Source: Gemmatimonadota bacterium
GTDB lineage: Bacteria > Gemmatimonadota > Gemmatimonadetes > Gemmatimonadales > Gemmatimonadaceae
Assembly: GCA_028287205.1 (NCBI GenBank)
Contig: JAQBQC010000278.1
Span: 1-10,593, forward strand
Direction: 5' to 3'
DNA length: 10,593 bases
The notes under the pieces are model-generated. The model was not told the origin of the DNA. It did not search any database and was given only the letters and a program-made list of their open reading frames with translations. A program made the translations under genes and the position numbers. Of the stretch, positions 1 to 7,196 are shown one piece after another. The stretch's first letter is position 1, and each line of letters begins with the position of its first letter.

Positions 1-8
1 TTTGCATC

Positions 9-51
9 CGCGGCCGCTCGCAGCGGAGCACGGCCGCGCGTTAGCTTTTTT
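9..51 (+). terminator. Hairpin plus T-run just upstream of the serine hydrolase start
   Basis: An 8-bp perfect stem (9-16 with 31-38, CGCGGCCG / CGGCCGCG) encloses a 14-nt loop. Seven bases later comes a run of six T at 46-51, ending three bases before the ATG at 55. This resembles an intrinsic terminator for an upstream plus-strand gene outside the window. Because it abuts the start codon, it could instead be a leader attenuator. The 7-base gap between stem and T-run is longer than usual, so the terminator reading is only moderate. Confidence 0.4.
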
Positions 52-54
52 GCG

Positions 55-1272
55 ATGCGACATCTTTTCGGGCGCCTCGTGCCCATCGGAAGCGCCGGAT
101 TGTTCGCCGCCGTCACCTCGTGCGCGCACGTCGCGCTTCCGCGTACGGTTCACAACCCCGTCGATGCCGCCCTCTCGATGCAGCTCGCCCCGGCCGCGCG
201 CGCTCTCGACTCCGCGATCGCCGCGGGCGCCGCGCCGGGTGCCGTGCTCGCGGTGTCGCTCGGCGGCCGGCACTTCGAGCATTCCATCGGACGGCTCGCC
301 GTTGATGATTCGCAGCCGCCGGACGGTCGCACGCTCTACGACATGGCATCGCTCACCAAGGTCATCGCGCTCACGACGCTGGCGATGATGGCGGTGCACG
401 AGCATCGCATCGAGCTCGACACGCCCGTGGTGCACTACCTTCCCGAATTCGCCCGCGGAAGCGGCGAGAAGCGACGCGTGCTCGTGCGCGATCTGCTACT
501 GCACGCCAGTGGACTGCCGCCGGATCCGGTTCCGCCGCTCTGGCAGCATCCCGGAAGCAGAGATGCGGCGCTCGAAGAGGCGCTCGGCGCGAATCTCGAC
601 ACCGTCCCCGGCGCGCGCATGGTCTACTCCGACCTGAGCGCAATCACGCTCGGCACGATCATCGAGCACCAGTACCACCAGCGGCTCGACGATCTCTTCG
701 CCAATCGTGTAGCGCGACCGCTCGCATTCACGCGCATGCGCTATCTCCCGCCGCGTGAGTGGCGCGCCGAGATCGCATCCACCGAGATCGAGACGGTGCC
801 CGGACGCCCGACCACGGCACTACGCGGCGAGGTGCACGACGAGAACGCGTGGCGCCTCGATGGTGTGTCCGGACACGCGGGGTTGTTCAGCGACGCCGAC
901 GACCTGCTTCGATTCGGCGAGTGGGTACTTGCTGGCGCGGTGGGCCACATCTATCCGGGTGCGCTCCAGCCGCCTACCGAGCTCGCGACATGGACCGTGC
1001 GCCAGAATCAGCCCGAGGGCTCATCGCGCGCGCTCGGCTGGGACACGCCATCCGAGAATTCGTCTGCGGGACACTACATGTCGGCGCAGAGCTTCGGGCA
1101 CACGGGATACACCGGCACGTCGATCTGGATCGACCCCACGCGCGACATCGTCATCGTGCTGCTGACGAATCGCGTGAACCCGACGCGCGACACACCGAAG
1201 TTCGGGATGCTGCGCTCCGTGATTGCAGACGCGGTGATGACGAGCCTCTTTCCGGACGCGCCACCGCGATAG
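55..1272 (+). CDS. Serine hydrolase, beta-lactamase (class C/PBP-like) family, putative lipoprotein
   Basis: This 405-aa protein is a penicillin-binding-protein-fold serine hydrolase of the class C beta-lactamase/esterase family. The nucleophile motif SLTK is at residues 99-102, the second motif is Y191-S-D193 (YxN-like), and the third is H349-T-G in place of KTG, a substitution common in esterase/peptidase members. GHAGLFS at 273-279 and the GYTGTSIWIDP stretch that follows HTG are typical of the family. The N-terminus (positive start, hydrophobic core, V-T-S-C with Cys23) looks like a lipoprotein signal, so the enzyme should face the periplasm or outer membrane. A role in peptidoglycan or D-amino-acid ester/peptide hydrolysis is likely, but the substrate cannot be read from sequence. 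The ATG at 55 is chosen because it gives the signal peptide with its arginines. It has no Shine-Dalgarno and follows a T-run, and the frame stays open to the window edge, so an upstream start is not strictly excluded. Confidence 0.88.
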   Translation: MRHLFGRLVPIGSAGLFAAVTSCAHVALPRTVHNPVDAALSMQLAPAARALDSAIAAGAAPGAVLAVSLGGRHFEHSIGRLAVDDSQPPDGRTLYDMASLTKVIALTTLAMMAVHEHRIELDTPVVHYLPEFARGSGEKRRVLVRDLLLHASGLPPDPVPPLWQHPGSRDAALEEALGANLDTVPGARMVYSDLSAITLGTIIEHQYHQRLDDLFANRVARPLAFTRMRYLPPREWRAEIASTEIETVPGRPTTALRGEVHDENAWRLDGVSGHAGLFSDADDLLRFGEWVLAGAVGHIYPGALQPPTELATWTVRQNQPEGSSRALGWDTPSENSSAGHYMSAQSFGHTGYTGTSIWIDPTRDIVIVLLTNRVNPTRDTPKFGMLRSVIADAVMTSLFPDAPPR

Positions 1273-1282
1273 AATCGCGGGT

Positions 1283-1324
1283 GCACGACGGGCGGGCGCC
1301 GAGGTGCGCGCCCGCCCGTCGTGC
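1283..1324. terminator. Perfect 17-bp inverted repeat between convergent genes (bidirectional terminator)
   Basis: GCACGACGGGCGGGCGC at 1283-1299 is exactly complementary to 1308-1324, with an 8-nt loop. It lies 11 bases after the serine hydrolase stop (1272) and 9 bases after the BNR protein stop on the other strand (1333). That placement fits one hairpin terminating both convergent genes. No T-run follows on either side, so it would act as a GC-rich stem without a U-tract. Confidence 0.75.
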
Positions 1325-1332
1325 TCGCGGAG

Positions 1333-4300
1333 CTACTTCGTGCGCTGTATCGAGGCCACCGTCTTGGGCGGGCGGAGCTCTTTCGCCCGCGGAAGAATCG
1401 GTGGCTTGCCGAGCTGCTGAAGCTTTTCGTTCACCTTCGGAATCTCCACGGCGAGCACGCGCTTGTACGCCACCAGATTCCGCTGCAAAATCGGCGCGAA
1501 CTGCCGGAACACGCCTGCCTGCTGATCGGTTGGGCGCGCGCTCGTGGCCGACACGTGCGCGGTGAGCGCGCTGATGCGCTCGACGACGGCGGCCGGGTAG
1601 TTGAGCGCATCCTCGTCCGCGCGCAGATGCACCTGATACAGGCGCCGCTCGGCGGCCGAGAGGGAATCGCGCAGCTCTCCGGCAACGGCGGCGAGCGAGG
1701 TGCTGTCCTTGCCATGCACGGACGCCAGCCGATCATCGAGCTGTGCGCGCACGTTGCGGATCGTGATGATCGCCATCGTTCCCGCGTTCACCGTATCGCG
1801 AATCTGCTGGAGAAACGCGAACTGCGCCGCAACGTCGGCTGGCGTGGCTTTCACACGCGGATCTTCCTTGAGCAGGAAGCTCGCCGAGTCCACGTAACTC
1901 CCGACGTGCAGCCGCACCCAGTAGCGACCGGGCAGAGCGATCGGGCCGCTCGTGAGAATGTCCATCATGCCCGCGAATCCCTGGACCTCGGGATACCGCA
2001 GGTTCCAGGCGAAGCGATTGAGCCCTTGCTTGTCGGGCGCACGGGGCGCGGGAGGCACGCGCTGCGGCCATGGCTTTTCCTCGGCTCCGAGCCCGGACTC
2101 CTCGCCGCCGTAGACCACTTTGGAGGTGTCGGGCTGTTTGCCGGCTTTCGCGAGTGAATCGTTGCGCAGGCGACGCGTGCTGTCGACCTCGAAGTGATGC
2201 ACGCTGTCCGCGCGCACACTGTCCACGCGCGAGAGCGAGTCCTGCACGCTCGAGAACGTCCTGATGAGATGATGCCGCGCATCGAGAATGTCGACGGTCA
2301 CGAGCTGGCGCGGCTCGGCGAGCGAATAGTAGATCATCGCCCCATCCGGCGGATTCAATCCGACTGGACGAGCTGCATCGGGCTCCTCCGGGTTCCCCCA
2401 GATCACTCGCCACGCGTCCTTCGGCTTGAAGAGATGCGCGGGTGCGCTCGCCGTCTGCGCGCTCATCTGCCGCAGCGGAGAGATGTCGTCGAGAATCCAG
2501 AAGCCGCGGCCGTGCGTGGCGGCAACGAGATCGCCGTCCTTGATCGCGAGATCGTGTACCGGAACGATCGGCAGATTGCGGCGAAGCGATTTCCACGACG
2601 CGCCGTCGTCGAAGCTCACCCACACGCCGCGCTCGGTGCCCGCGTACAACAGTCCCTTGCGCACGGGATCCTCGCGAACGACGCGAACGAATTCCGTGGG
2701 CGGAAGTCCACCGTCGATGCGCGACCAGCTCGTTCCAAAGTCAGTGGTCTTCCAAATGTACGGCGCCATGTCCTCGAGCTGATACCGATTCACCGCCACG
2801 TACGCCGTGCCGCGCGCAAAGTGGCTGGGCTCGATGCTCGAGATGCGCGTGAAGTCGCCGAGCTGTTTCGGCGTGATGTCACTCCACGTCACGCCGGCAT
2901 CGCGCGACAGGTGCATCAAGCCGTCGTCGGATCCTGCCCACAGCTCGCCCTTCACCAGCGGCGATTCTGCGAGCGCGAAGATCGTCGCATAGTACTCGGC
3001 CGTCGTCTGGTCGGACGTGATCGGACCACCGGAGATGCCGAGCGTCGCGGTGTCGTGGCGCGTGAGATCCGGCGAGATGGGTGTCCAGCTCTGCCCCTCC
3101 GTGAGTGTGCGGAAGAGCCGGTTGCCGCCCACGTAGAGCGTGTGCGGATCGTGCGGCGACAGCAGCATCGGTGCGGTCCACTGAAAGCGGTACTTCGCTT
3201 CCTTCGCGGGATGGCCATCGGGACTCTCGGGCCAGATGTCGATGAGCCGGAAGAATCCCGTGCGATGATCGAGCCGTCCGATGAAGCCGCTGTTGTCCCC
3301 GCCGTACGTGATGTCGGGATCGTCCGGGCGCGCCTGCACGAAGCCGGCCTCTCCGCTCACGTCGTACCACTCGCTTCGCGGAATGCCGCCCGCGAAGCGA
3401 CTGGGGCCGCACACGCCGGAGTTGTCCTGCTGTGCGCCGCACACGCGATACGGAAAGTGATTCGTCGTCGCGACGTGATAGAACTGCGCCGTCGAAAAGT
3501 CCTGGTCCGTCCACGTCTCGCCGCGCGTGTACGAAACGCTCGCGCCGCCGTCGCTCGACTGAATCATCCGCGCGCCGTCGTTGGGCGCGATCCACATGTC
3601 GTGGTTGTCGCCATGCGGCTCCGCGAGCTTCACGAAATGCTTCCCGCCGTCCGTGCTCTTCATGAGCGACACGTTCGGCGCGTAGATCAGGTTGGTGTCG
3701 GCGGGATCCGCCATGATGCGCGTGTAATACCAGGCGCGCTCGCGTATGCGATGGTCGCCGTTCACGAATCGCCACGTCGCGCCCGCGTCGTCCGAGCGAT
3801 AGAGTCCGCCGGAATCCGCCTCGATCAGCGCCCACACGAGCGACGGCTTCGCGCGCGAGACGTCGAGTCCGATGCGTCCCAGCACTCCGGGCGGAAGTCC
3901 CTTGTTGTGCGTGAGCTCCGTCCAGTGCTCGCCGCCGTCCGTGCTCTTGTACATGCTCGAGCCCGCGCCGCCTGACGACAACAGCCACGGCTTTCGATAC
4001 GCCTCCCAGAACGTCGCATAGAGGATGTCCGGATTCGACGGATCCAGCGCGAGATCGGCCGCGCCCGTCGAGTCGTTGCGGAAGAGCACCTTCCGCCAGC
4101 TCTTTCCGCCGTCGGTCGTCTTGTAGACGCCGCGATCCGCGTTCGGACCGTACACGTGCCCGCACGCCGCCACCCACACGACGTCCGGATTCGTGGGATG
4201 GATGCGGACGCGAGCAATCTGCTGAGTGGCCGCCAGTCCGGCATAGCTCCAGGTCTTGCCGGCGTTCGTCGACTTGAACATCCCATCGCCGTGCGAGACG

Positions 4301-4701
4301 TTGCCGCGGATCGCGTGCTCGCCGGTGCCGACGTACACCACATCGGGATCAGACTCGCTCACCGCGATCGAGCCGATGGTGCCGCCGAAGTACCCGTCGC
4401 TCGCGGGAGACCAGCTGTTGCCGCCGTCGGTCGTCTTGAACACGCCGCCGCCGGTGGTCCCCATCCAGTACTCGAACGGGCGCTTCGCCGAGCCCGCGAC
4501 CGCGATGCTTCGACCGCCGCGAAAGATTCCTATATCGCGCCAGCGCAGTCCGCGCCACGCAACCGTGTCTTCGGTGATCGAGCCAGGATAGGTGATTTTC
4601 TGCGCCGCGAGCGGAGCCGCGGAGAGGATCGAGAGGAGCGCGACACGCGCAAACCGCGTCGTCACGTATTTGAAGTGACGGCGAATGATACGGAGCGACA
4701 A
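1333..4701 (-). CDS. Large secreted VPS10/sortilin-type BNR-repeat beta-propeller protein
   Basis: The protein has about 1122 aa. The N-terminus is a Sec signal peptide (Arg-rich start, hydrophobic core, cleavage near LAA/Q at about residues 31-34), so it is exported. Residues 50-740 carry many BNR/Asp-box motifs of the S-x-D-x-G-x-x-W type, for example TTDGGNSW (90-97), STNAGKTW (144-151), TTDGGKSW (195-202), STDGGEHW (253-260) and SDDAGATW (303-310), as in sortilin/VPS10 propellers. The propeller ends at the family signature ATHGRGFWILDD (about 730). A C-terminal part follows with the NRFAWNLRYP and PGRYWVRL signatures (about 900-930) and a helical tail. Such proteins are often labelled glycosyl hydrolase, but Asp boxes are structural and no catalytic set is visible; ligand binding is more likely. 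Start: TTG 4701 is preceded by GAGG at a 5-nt spacing and follows a good promoter that overlaps the first ATG (4737). Starts at ATG 4737 (1134 aa) or GTG 4665 (1110 aa) lack a Shine-Dalgarno. Confidence 0.85.
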   Translation of the reverse strand: MSLRIIRRHFKYVTTRFARVALLSILSAAPLAAQKITYPGSITEDTVAWRGLRWRDIGIFRGGRSIAVAGSAKRPFEYWMGTTGGGVFKTTDGGNSWSPASDGYFGGTIGSIAVSESDPDVVYVGTGEHAIRGNVSHGDGMFKSTNAGKTWSYAGLAATQQIARVRIHPTNPDVVWVAACGHVYGPNADRGVYKTTDGGKSWRKVLFRNDSTGAADLALDPSNPDILYATFWEAYRKPWLLSSGGAGSSMYKSTDGGEHWTELTHNKGLPPGVLGRIGLDVSRAKPSLVWALIEADSGGLYRSDDAGATWRFVNGDHRIRERAWYYTRIMADPADTNLIYAPNVSLMKSTDGGKHFVKLAEPHGDNHDMWIAPNDGARMIQSSDGGASVSYTRGETWTDQDFSTAQFYHVATTNHFPYRVCGAQQDNSGVCGPSRFAGGIPRSEWYDVSGEAGFVQARPDDPDITYGGDNSGFIGRLDHRTGFFRLIDIWPESPDGHPAKEAKYRFQWTAPMLLSPHDPHTLYVGGNRLFRTLTEGQSWTPISPDLTRHDTATLGISGGPITSDQTTAEYYATIFALAESPLVKGELWAGSDDGLMHLSRDAGVTWSDITPKQLGDFTRISSIEPSHFARGTAYVAVNRYQLEDMAPYIWKTTDFGTSWSRIDGGLPPTEFVRVVREDPVRKGLLYAGTERGVWVSFDDGASWKSLRRNLPIVPVHDLAIKDGDLVAATHGRGFWILDDISPLRQMSAQTASAPAHLFKPKDAWRVIWGNPEEPDAARPVGLNPPDGAMIYYSLAEPRQLVTVDILDARHHLIRTFSSVQDSLSRVDSVRADSVHHFEVDSTRRLRNDSLAKAGKQPDTSKVVYGGEESGLGAEEKPWPQRVPPAPRAPDKQGLNRFAWNLRYPEVQGFAGMMDILTSGPIALPGRYWVRLHVGSYVDSASFLLKEDPRVKATPADVAAQFAFLQQIRDTVNAGTMAIITIRNVRAQLDDRLASVHGKDSTSLAAVAGELRDSLSAAERRLYQVHLRADEDALNYPAAVVERISALTAHVSATSARPTDQQAGVFRQFAPILQRNLVAYKRVLAVEIPKVNEKLQQLGKPPILPRAKELRPPKTVASIQRTK

Positions 4702-4706
4702 CTGAG

Positions 4707-4710
4707 CCTC
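4707..4710 (-). promoter_or_regulatory. Ribosome binding site deciding the TTG start of the BNR protein
   Basis: GAGG on the minus strand ends five bases before the TTG at 4701. Neither the in-frame ATG at 4737 nor the GTG at 4665 has a purine-rich site at proper distance. The resulting N-terminus (MSLRIIRRHFK...) is a normal positively charged signal-peptide start. Confidence 0.5.
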
Positions 4711-4728
4711 GGCGACGGGGGAATGTTC

Positions 4729-4757
4729 GAAATACATTCCGTGACGCCGGGTGGCAA
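4729..4757 (-). promoter_or_regulatory. Candidate sigma70-type promoter of the BNR protein gene
   Basis: On the minus strand, TTGCCA (4757-4752, 5 of 6 matches to TTGACA) is followed after exactly 17 bases by TATTTC (4734-4729, 3 of 6 matches to TATAAT). Transcription would begin near 4722, downstream of the ATG at 4737 and about 20 bases upstream of the TTG at 4701. It lies just past the hairpin at 4771-4808, so the gene could have its own promoter. The assignment rests on consensus matching only. Confidence 0.45.
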
Positions 4758-4770
4758 GAGGCGATGTGAC

Positions 4771-4808
4771 CGTGCCCGCATCGCGAAGTCGCTCACGATG
4801 CGGGCACG
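4771..4808 (-). terminator. 13-bp perfect hairpin downstream of the DUF2383 gene
   Basis: CGTGCCCGCATCG (4771-4783) is exactly complementary to 4796-4808, with a 12-nt loop. On the minus strand the stem begins 26 bases after the DUF2383 stop codon (4835) and ends before the BNR gene promoter. This fits a terminator separating the two genes. No T-run follows, so strength is uncertain. Confidence 0.6.
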
Positions 4809-4834
4809 CTGCCGGCTGTCACCCGATCAGGTGA

Positions 4835-5356
4835 TCATGCCGAAGGGCGAATGTCCCCGTCCGTCGTACGTGTGGTCGACGCGCCCGAAGTGCCGCTGGC
4901 CGTTGCCCGCGCGCGGTCGGGACTCAGCGCACGCACGCGCTCGAGGTTCTCGATGACGCCGCGGTACTGGCGCTCGACGATAGCGCGCGTGTCGATAGGG
5001 AGGTCCTTCTGCAACGCGTCCTCGTACACGTGCGCCGCGTGCTCCTCGCCGCGCTCGCACTCCGCGACGATCGCCTCCTCGTTCTTCCCCGTGACCGCTG
5101 CCTTCAGATTGATCCATCCGCGATGCATGGCGCCCGCGACCGTGCCCGACTTGTCGGGATCGCCGCCGAGCCGACGCACTTCCGCCTTCAACTCGGCCAT
5201 GCCGCGCTGGATGTTCGGAAGCCTCGACGCGAACAGCGCCTTGGCGCTCGGATTCTCGACCGATTCGCTCGCGGTCTTGAACCCATGGATTCCGTCTTCA
5301 CAGGTCTCGATCAAGTCGTTCAGGACCGAGACGACCTCGGCGTTTTTAAGTGGCAT
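4835..5356 (-). CDS. PA2169-type four-helix-bundle protein (DUF2383, ferritin-like)
   Basis: This small, soluble, strongly helical protein has 173 aa. Residues 5-115 match the DUF2383/PA2169 pattern: an opening NDLIETCEDGIHGF helix (13-26), a second helix with LPNIQRGMAELKAEVRRLGG (46-65), the GxxHRGWxNLKA turn-helix (about 75-87) and an acidic ECERGEEHA helix (99-107). Conserved Glu residues on the helices are reminiscent of ferritin-like bundles, but I cannot show metal ligands. The last 28 residues are a Ser/Thr-rich, probably disordered tail. There is no signal peptide, so it is cytoplasmic. Family members are poorly understood and generally linked to stress responses. The start is secure: GGAG sits 7 nt upstream of the ATG. 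Neighbours are separated by hairpins on both sides, suggesting a single-gene unit. Confidence 0.88.
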   Translation of the reverse strand: MPLKNAEVVSVLNDLIETCEDGIHGFKTASESVENPSAKALFASRLPNIQRGMAELKAEVRRLGGDPDKSGTVAGAMHRGWINLKAAVTGKNEEAIVAECERGEEHAAHVYEDALQKDLPIDTRAIVERQYRGVIENLERVRALSPDRARATASGTSGASTTRTTDGDIRPSA

Positions 5357-5502
5357 GGGTGTGCTCCGTGGCCCGGTGTGTCAGCGTGCGCGGCGCAGCA
5401 CTGGCCATAGGAGAACTGCGACCGCTCATGAACAGTAAAGCAGACGGGTGCACGCTCCATGCCTCGAGTCCGTCTCTCAGCGCCGATCCGTGGTGACGCG
5501 AG

Positions 5503-5545
5503 AAAAAAGACGTCAGGCGCGGACGAGCTCGCTGCTCATCCGCGC
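5503..5545 (-). terminator. Intrinsic terminator of the subtilase gene, hairpin with T-run
   Basis: On the minus strand, a 12-bp stem (5545-5534 with 5528-5517) contains one U-G wobble and a 5-nt loop. Six bases later comes a run of six T (5508-5503). The stem begins 11 bases after the subtilase stop. The mismatch is a wobble only when read as minus-strand RNA; on the plus strand it is a C-A clash. The orientation therefore fits the minus-strand gene. It is the only hairpin in the window inside a gene-to-gene gap that has a true U-tract. Confidence 0.75.
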
Positions 5546-5556
5546 TCACGCCGTCC

Positions 5557-7002
5557 TCAATCGATGCGCCGGCAGTGAATGCCGCCGAGCACGTCGACGC
5601 GCCCGAATCCGAAAATGCGATCCGGCACGTGCCGGCTCAGCAGATCGGAGCTCCGAATGATGCAGTTGTCGAGAGTCGCCCTGGTGCCCGGCGTGTCCGA
5701 CTCGATCACCGCGGCTTCACCCGCGACGAGTGGGGACGCGTAGCTCGTCCCGGCGCCGAGCGAATATGTCTGGCCACCTGCGCATCCCGGATCCGAGAAG
5801 CTGCTGCACGCGCCGAGGACGAGGTCTTCGATCACATCGCCCTGCACGAAATCGCCGCCCGGCGCGAACACGTCAACACCCGGATACCCGTAGTTCGAGT
5901 ACGTCGCGATATCGTCGAAGGTGCCCGGCTGCTGCGCGTGCGGTGCAGTTGCGCCCACGCTGATGACGTTCTTGAGCTGCGCGGGAATCTGGAGCAGGCT
6001 TCGCGCGTCGGTGGCGAGGTTGATACCGACGCCGAGCGAGTCTCCGTTCCCCGCGGACGCGACGAGCGTCACGCCATGCTTGTGCGCGTAGTTGACGGCG
6101 CGCTGGAAATCATCCACCACCTGCTCGAAGTCGGGATCCGTCGTCGTGAAGTACGCGCCGAAGCTCATGTTGATGACGTCGGCCTTCGCGTCCGTCGCAT
6201 AGATGACACCGGCGATCGCATCGGAGAGCAGCCCCTGACCCGTTCTGTCCAGCACCTTCACCTGACAGAGCGTCGCAAGCGGCGCGACGGACGCCATGCC
6301 GATTCCATTCGTCGCGATCTGGCTCGACACGAAAGTGCCGTGTCCGTTGTAGTCGAGCACATCGGGCTCCGTCACGACCATCGATGTGCTGATGCCCAGA
6401 TCGACCTTGCCCGCGAGGTCGAGGTGTGTCGGGTCGATGCCGCTATCGAGATCACAGACCGTCGTGCCCTGTCCGTGCCCATCGCGCAGCAGCCAGACAT
6501 TCGATGCGCGAATCACGCGCATGTTCCACTGAAACTGGGCGAAGAACACTGCGCCGCTCTGGTCGTCCGGCGTGCCCGTGCGATGTCTCGACGCAATGGC
6601 CGCGGCCGACGCAGTCACGGCCGCCCGGCGCAGCGCCTTCGGCTTGACCCACTGGACCATGCGGTCCTTCAAGACATCCGACACGTCGGCGTGCTGTGCG
6701 AGCGATTTCGCGGCTGCATCGGTCAGTCCGCTCGCGACGACGAGCCCCGCACCTTCATGCGAGCGAGTGACCGTGCCGCCGAGTGCGTGGATGCGCGCAA
6801 TGACGGAGGCGGCGGCGCGGCCGTCGCGGAGCGCGATCAGTCGGCGAGTGGCGCCGATGCTGGCAAGCTTCGACTGCGACGCCTGCGTGCGGCTGGCGTC
6901 GGCGCGAGGGGCGAGCGGTGCCTGTTCCGAGCAGGCGGCGAGTGCGACGATGGACGCGCTCAGCATCAGCTTGAGCGCCAACGAACGACGACTGAAGGGC
7001 AT
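5557..7002 (-). CDS. S8 family subtilisin-like serine peptidase, lipoprotein with I9-like propeptide
   Basis: The 481-aa protein begins with a lipoprotein signal (LAAC, lipidated Cys24). Residues about 52-120 look like an inhibitor I9-type propeptide (RRLIALRDGR... GAGLVVASGLTDAAAKSLAQ), and the S8 catalytic domain spans about 155-475. The catalytic triad is complete: Asp186 in CDLDSGID, His221 in NGHGTFV and Ser420 in GTSYASP. Asn319 in ASAGNGDS supplies the oxyanion hole. Besides the lipidated Cys there are six cysteines (183, 246, 399, 407, 447, 477), an even number that could form disulfides outside the cytoplasm (inference). The enzyme is expected to be an envelope or surface endopeptidase released from its propeptide after export; the substrate is unknown. 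The start is supported by GAGGA just upstream of the ATG and by the signal peptide. It is divergent from mscL and has its own terminator. Confidence 0.92.
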   Translation of the reverse strand: MPFSRRSLALKLMLSASIVALAACSEQAPLAPRADASRTQASQSKLASIGATRRLIALRDGRAAASVIARIHALGGTVTRSHEGAGLVVASGLTDAAAKSLAQHADVSDVLKDRMVQWVKPKALRRAAVTASAAAIASRHRTGTPDDQSGAVFFAQFQWNMRVIRASNVWLLRDGHGQGTTVCDLDSGIDPTHLDLAGKVDLGISTSMVVTEPDVLDYNGHGTFVSSQIATNGIGMASVAPLATLCQVKVLDRTGQGLLSDAIAGVIYATDAKADVINMSFGAYFTTTDPDFEQVVDDFQRAVNYAHKHGVTLVASAGNGDSLGVGINLATDARSLLQIPAQLKNVISVGATAPHAQQPGTFDDIATYSNYGYPGVDVFAPGGDFVQGDVIEDLVLGACSSFSDPGCAGGQTYSLGAGTSYASPLVAGEAAVIESDTPGTRATLDNCIIRSSDLLSRHVPDRIFGFGRVDVLGGIHCRRID

Positions 7003-7082
7003 GAAATCCTCGCGAGGGGAATCGAATGGGCCGGAAACGCAGGCCGGGGAGAGAGCCGATAGGTGGTAAACAGATGGCTCAA

Positions 7083-7088
7083 TGTCAA
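7083..7088 (-). promoter_or_regulatory. Exact TTGACA -35-like hexamer upstream of the subtilase
   Basis: The minus strand carries a perfect TTGACA 80 bases upstream of the subtilase ATG. No good -10 lies at 16-18 bases: the best AT-rich candidates are TACCAC at a 14-base and TATCGG at a 21-base spacing. It may be a promoter with a poor -10 or chance. The 194-base region between the subtilase and mscL (7003-7196) must hold promoters for both divergent genes; nothing else in it is convincing. Confidence 0.3.
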
Positions 7089-7196
7089 GCTCTCACGGCT
7101 TAGCTCGGCTGCTCGTCGACCCGATGCCGCGTACATTCTTCGCAGCGCCACGACGCTCGCTCGCGTGCGAGCCCGCCATTTCGCCAGGAGCTGCCC

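Noticed and set aside
2194..3975. Open frame of 593 codons on the plus strand, opposite the BNR protein
   Set aside because: Composition is Arg/His-rich with no domain, signal or ribosome binding site. It is the usual GC-driven shadow of a real gene, and the minus strand has clear Asp-box motifs.
1333..4701. Calling the BNR protein a sialidase or glycosyl hydrolase
   Set aside because: Asp-box repeats are structural, and no Arg triad or catalytic acid arrangement of a sialidase could be identified; VPS10/sortilin-like is the safer label.
5404..5432. Promoter-like TTCATG-17-TATGGC upstream of the DUF2383 gene
   Set aside because: Only 3 of 6 matches in each hexamer, which is no better than chance in a region this size.
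5357..5556. Possible small genes of 67-70 codons between the DUF2383 and subtilase genes
   Set aside because: They overlap the terminator and the DUF2383 leader, have no convincing ribosome binding site and no recognisable sequence.
5575..7062. Open frame of 495 codons on the plus strand, opposite the subtilase
   Set aside because: Arg/Glu/His-rich shadow sequence without recognisable motif; the minus strand has a complete subtilase triad.
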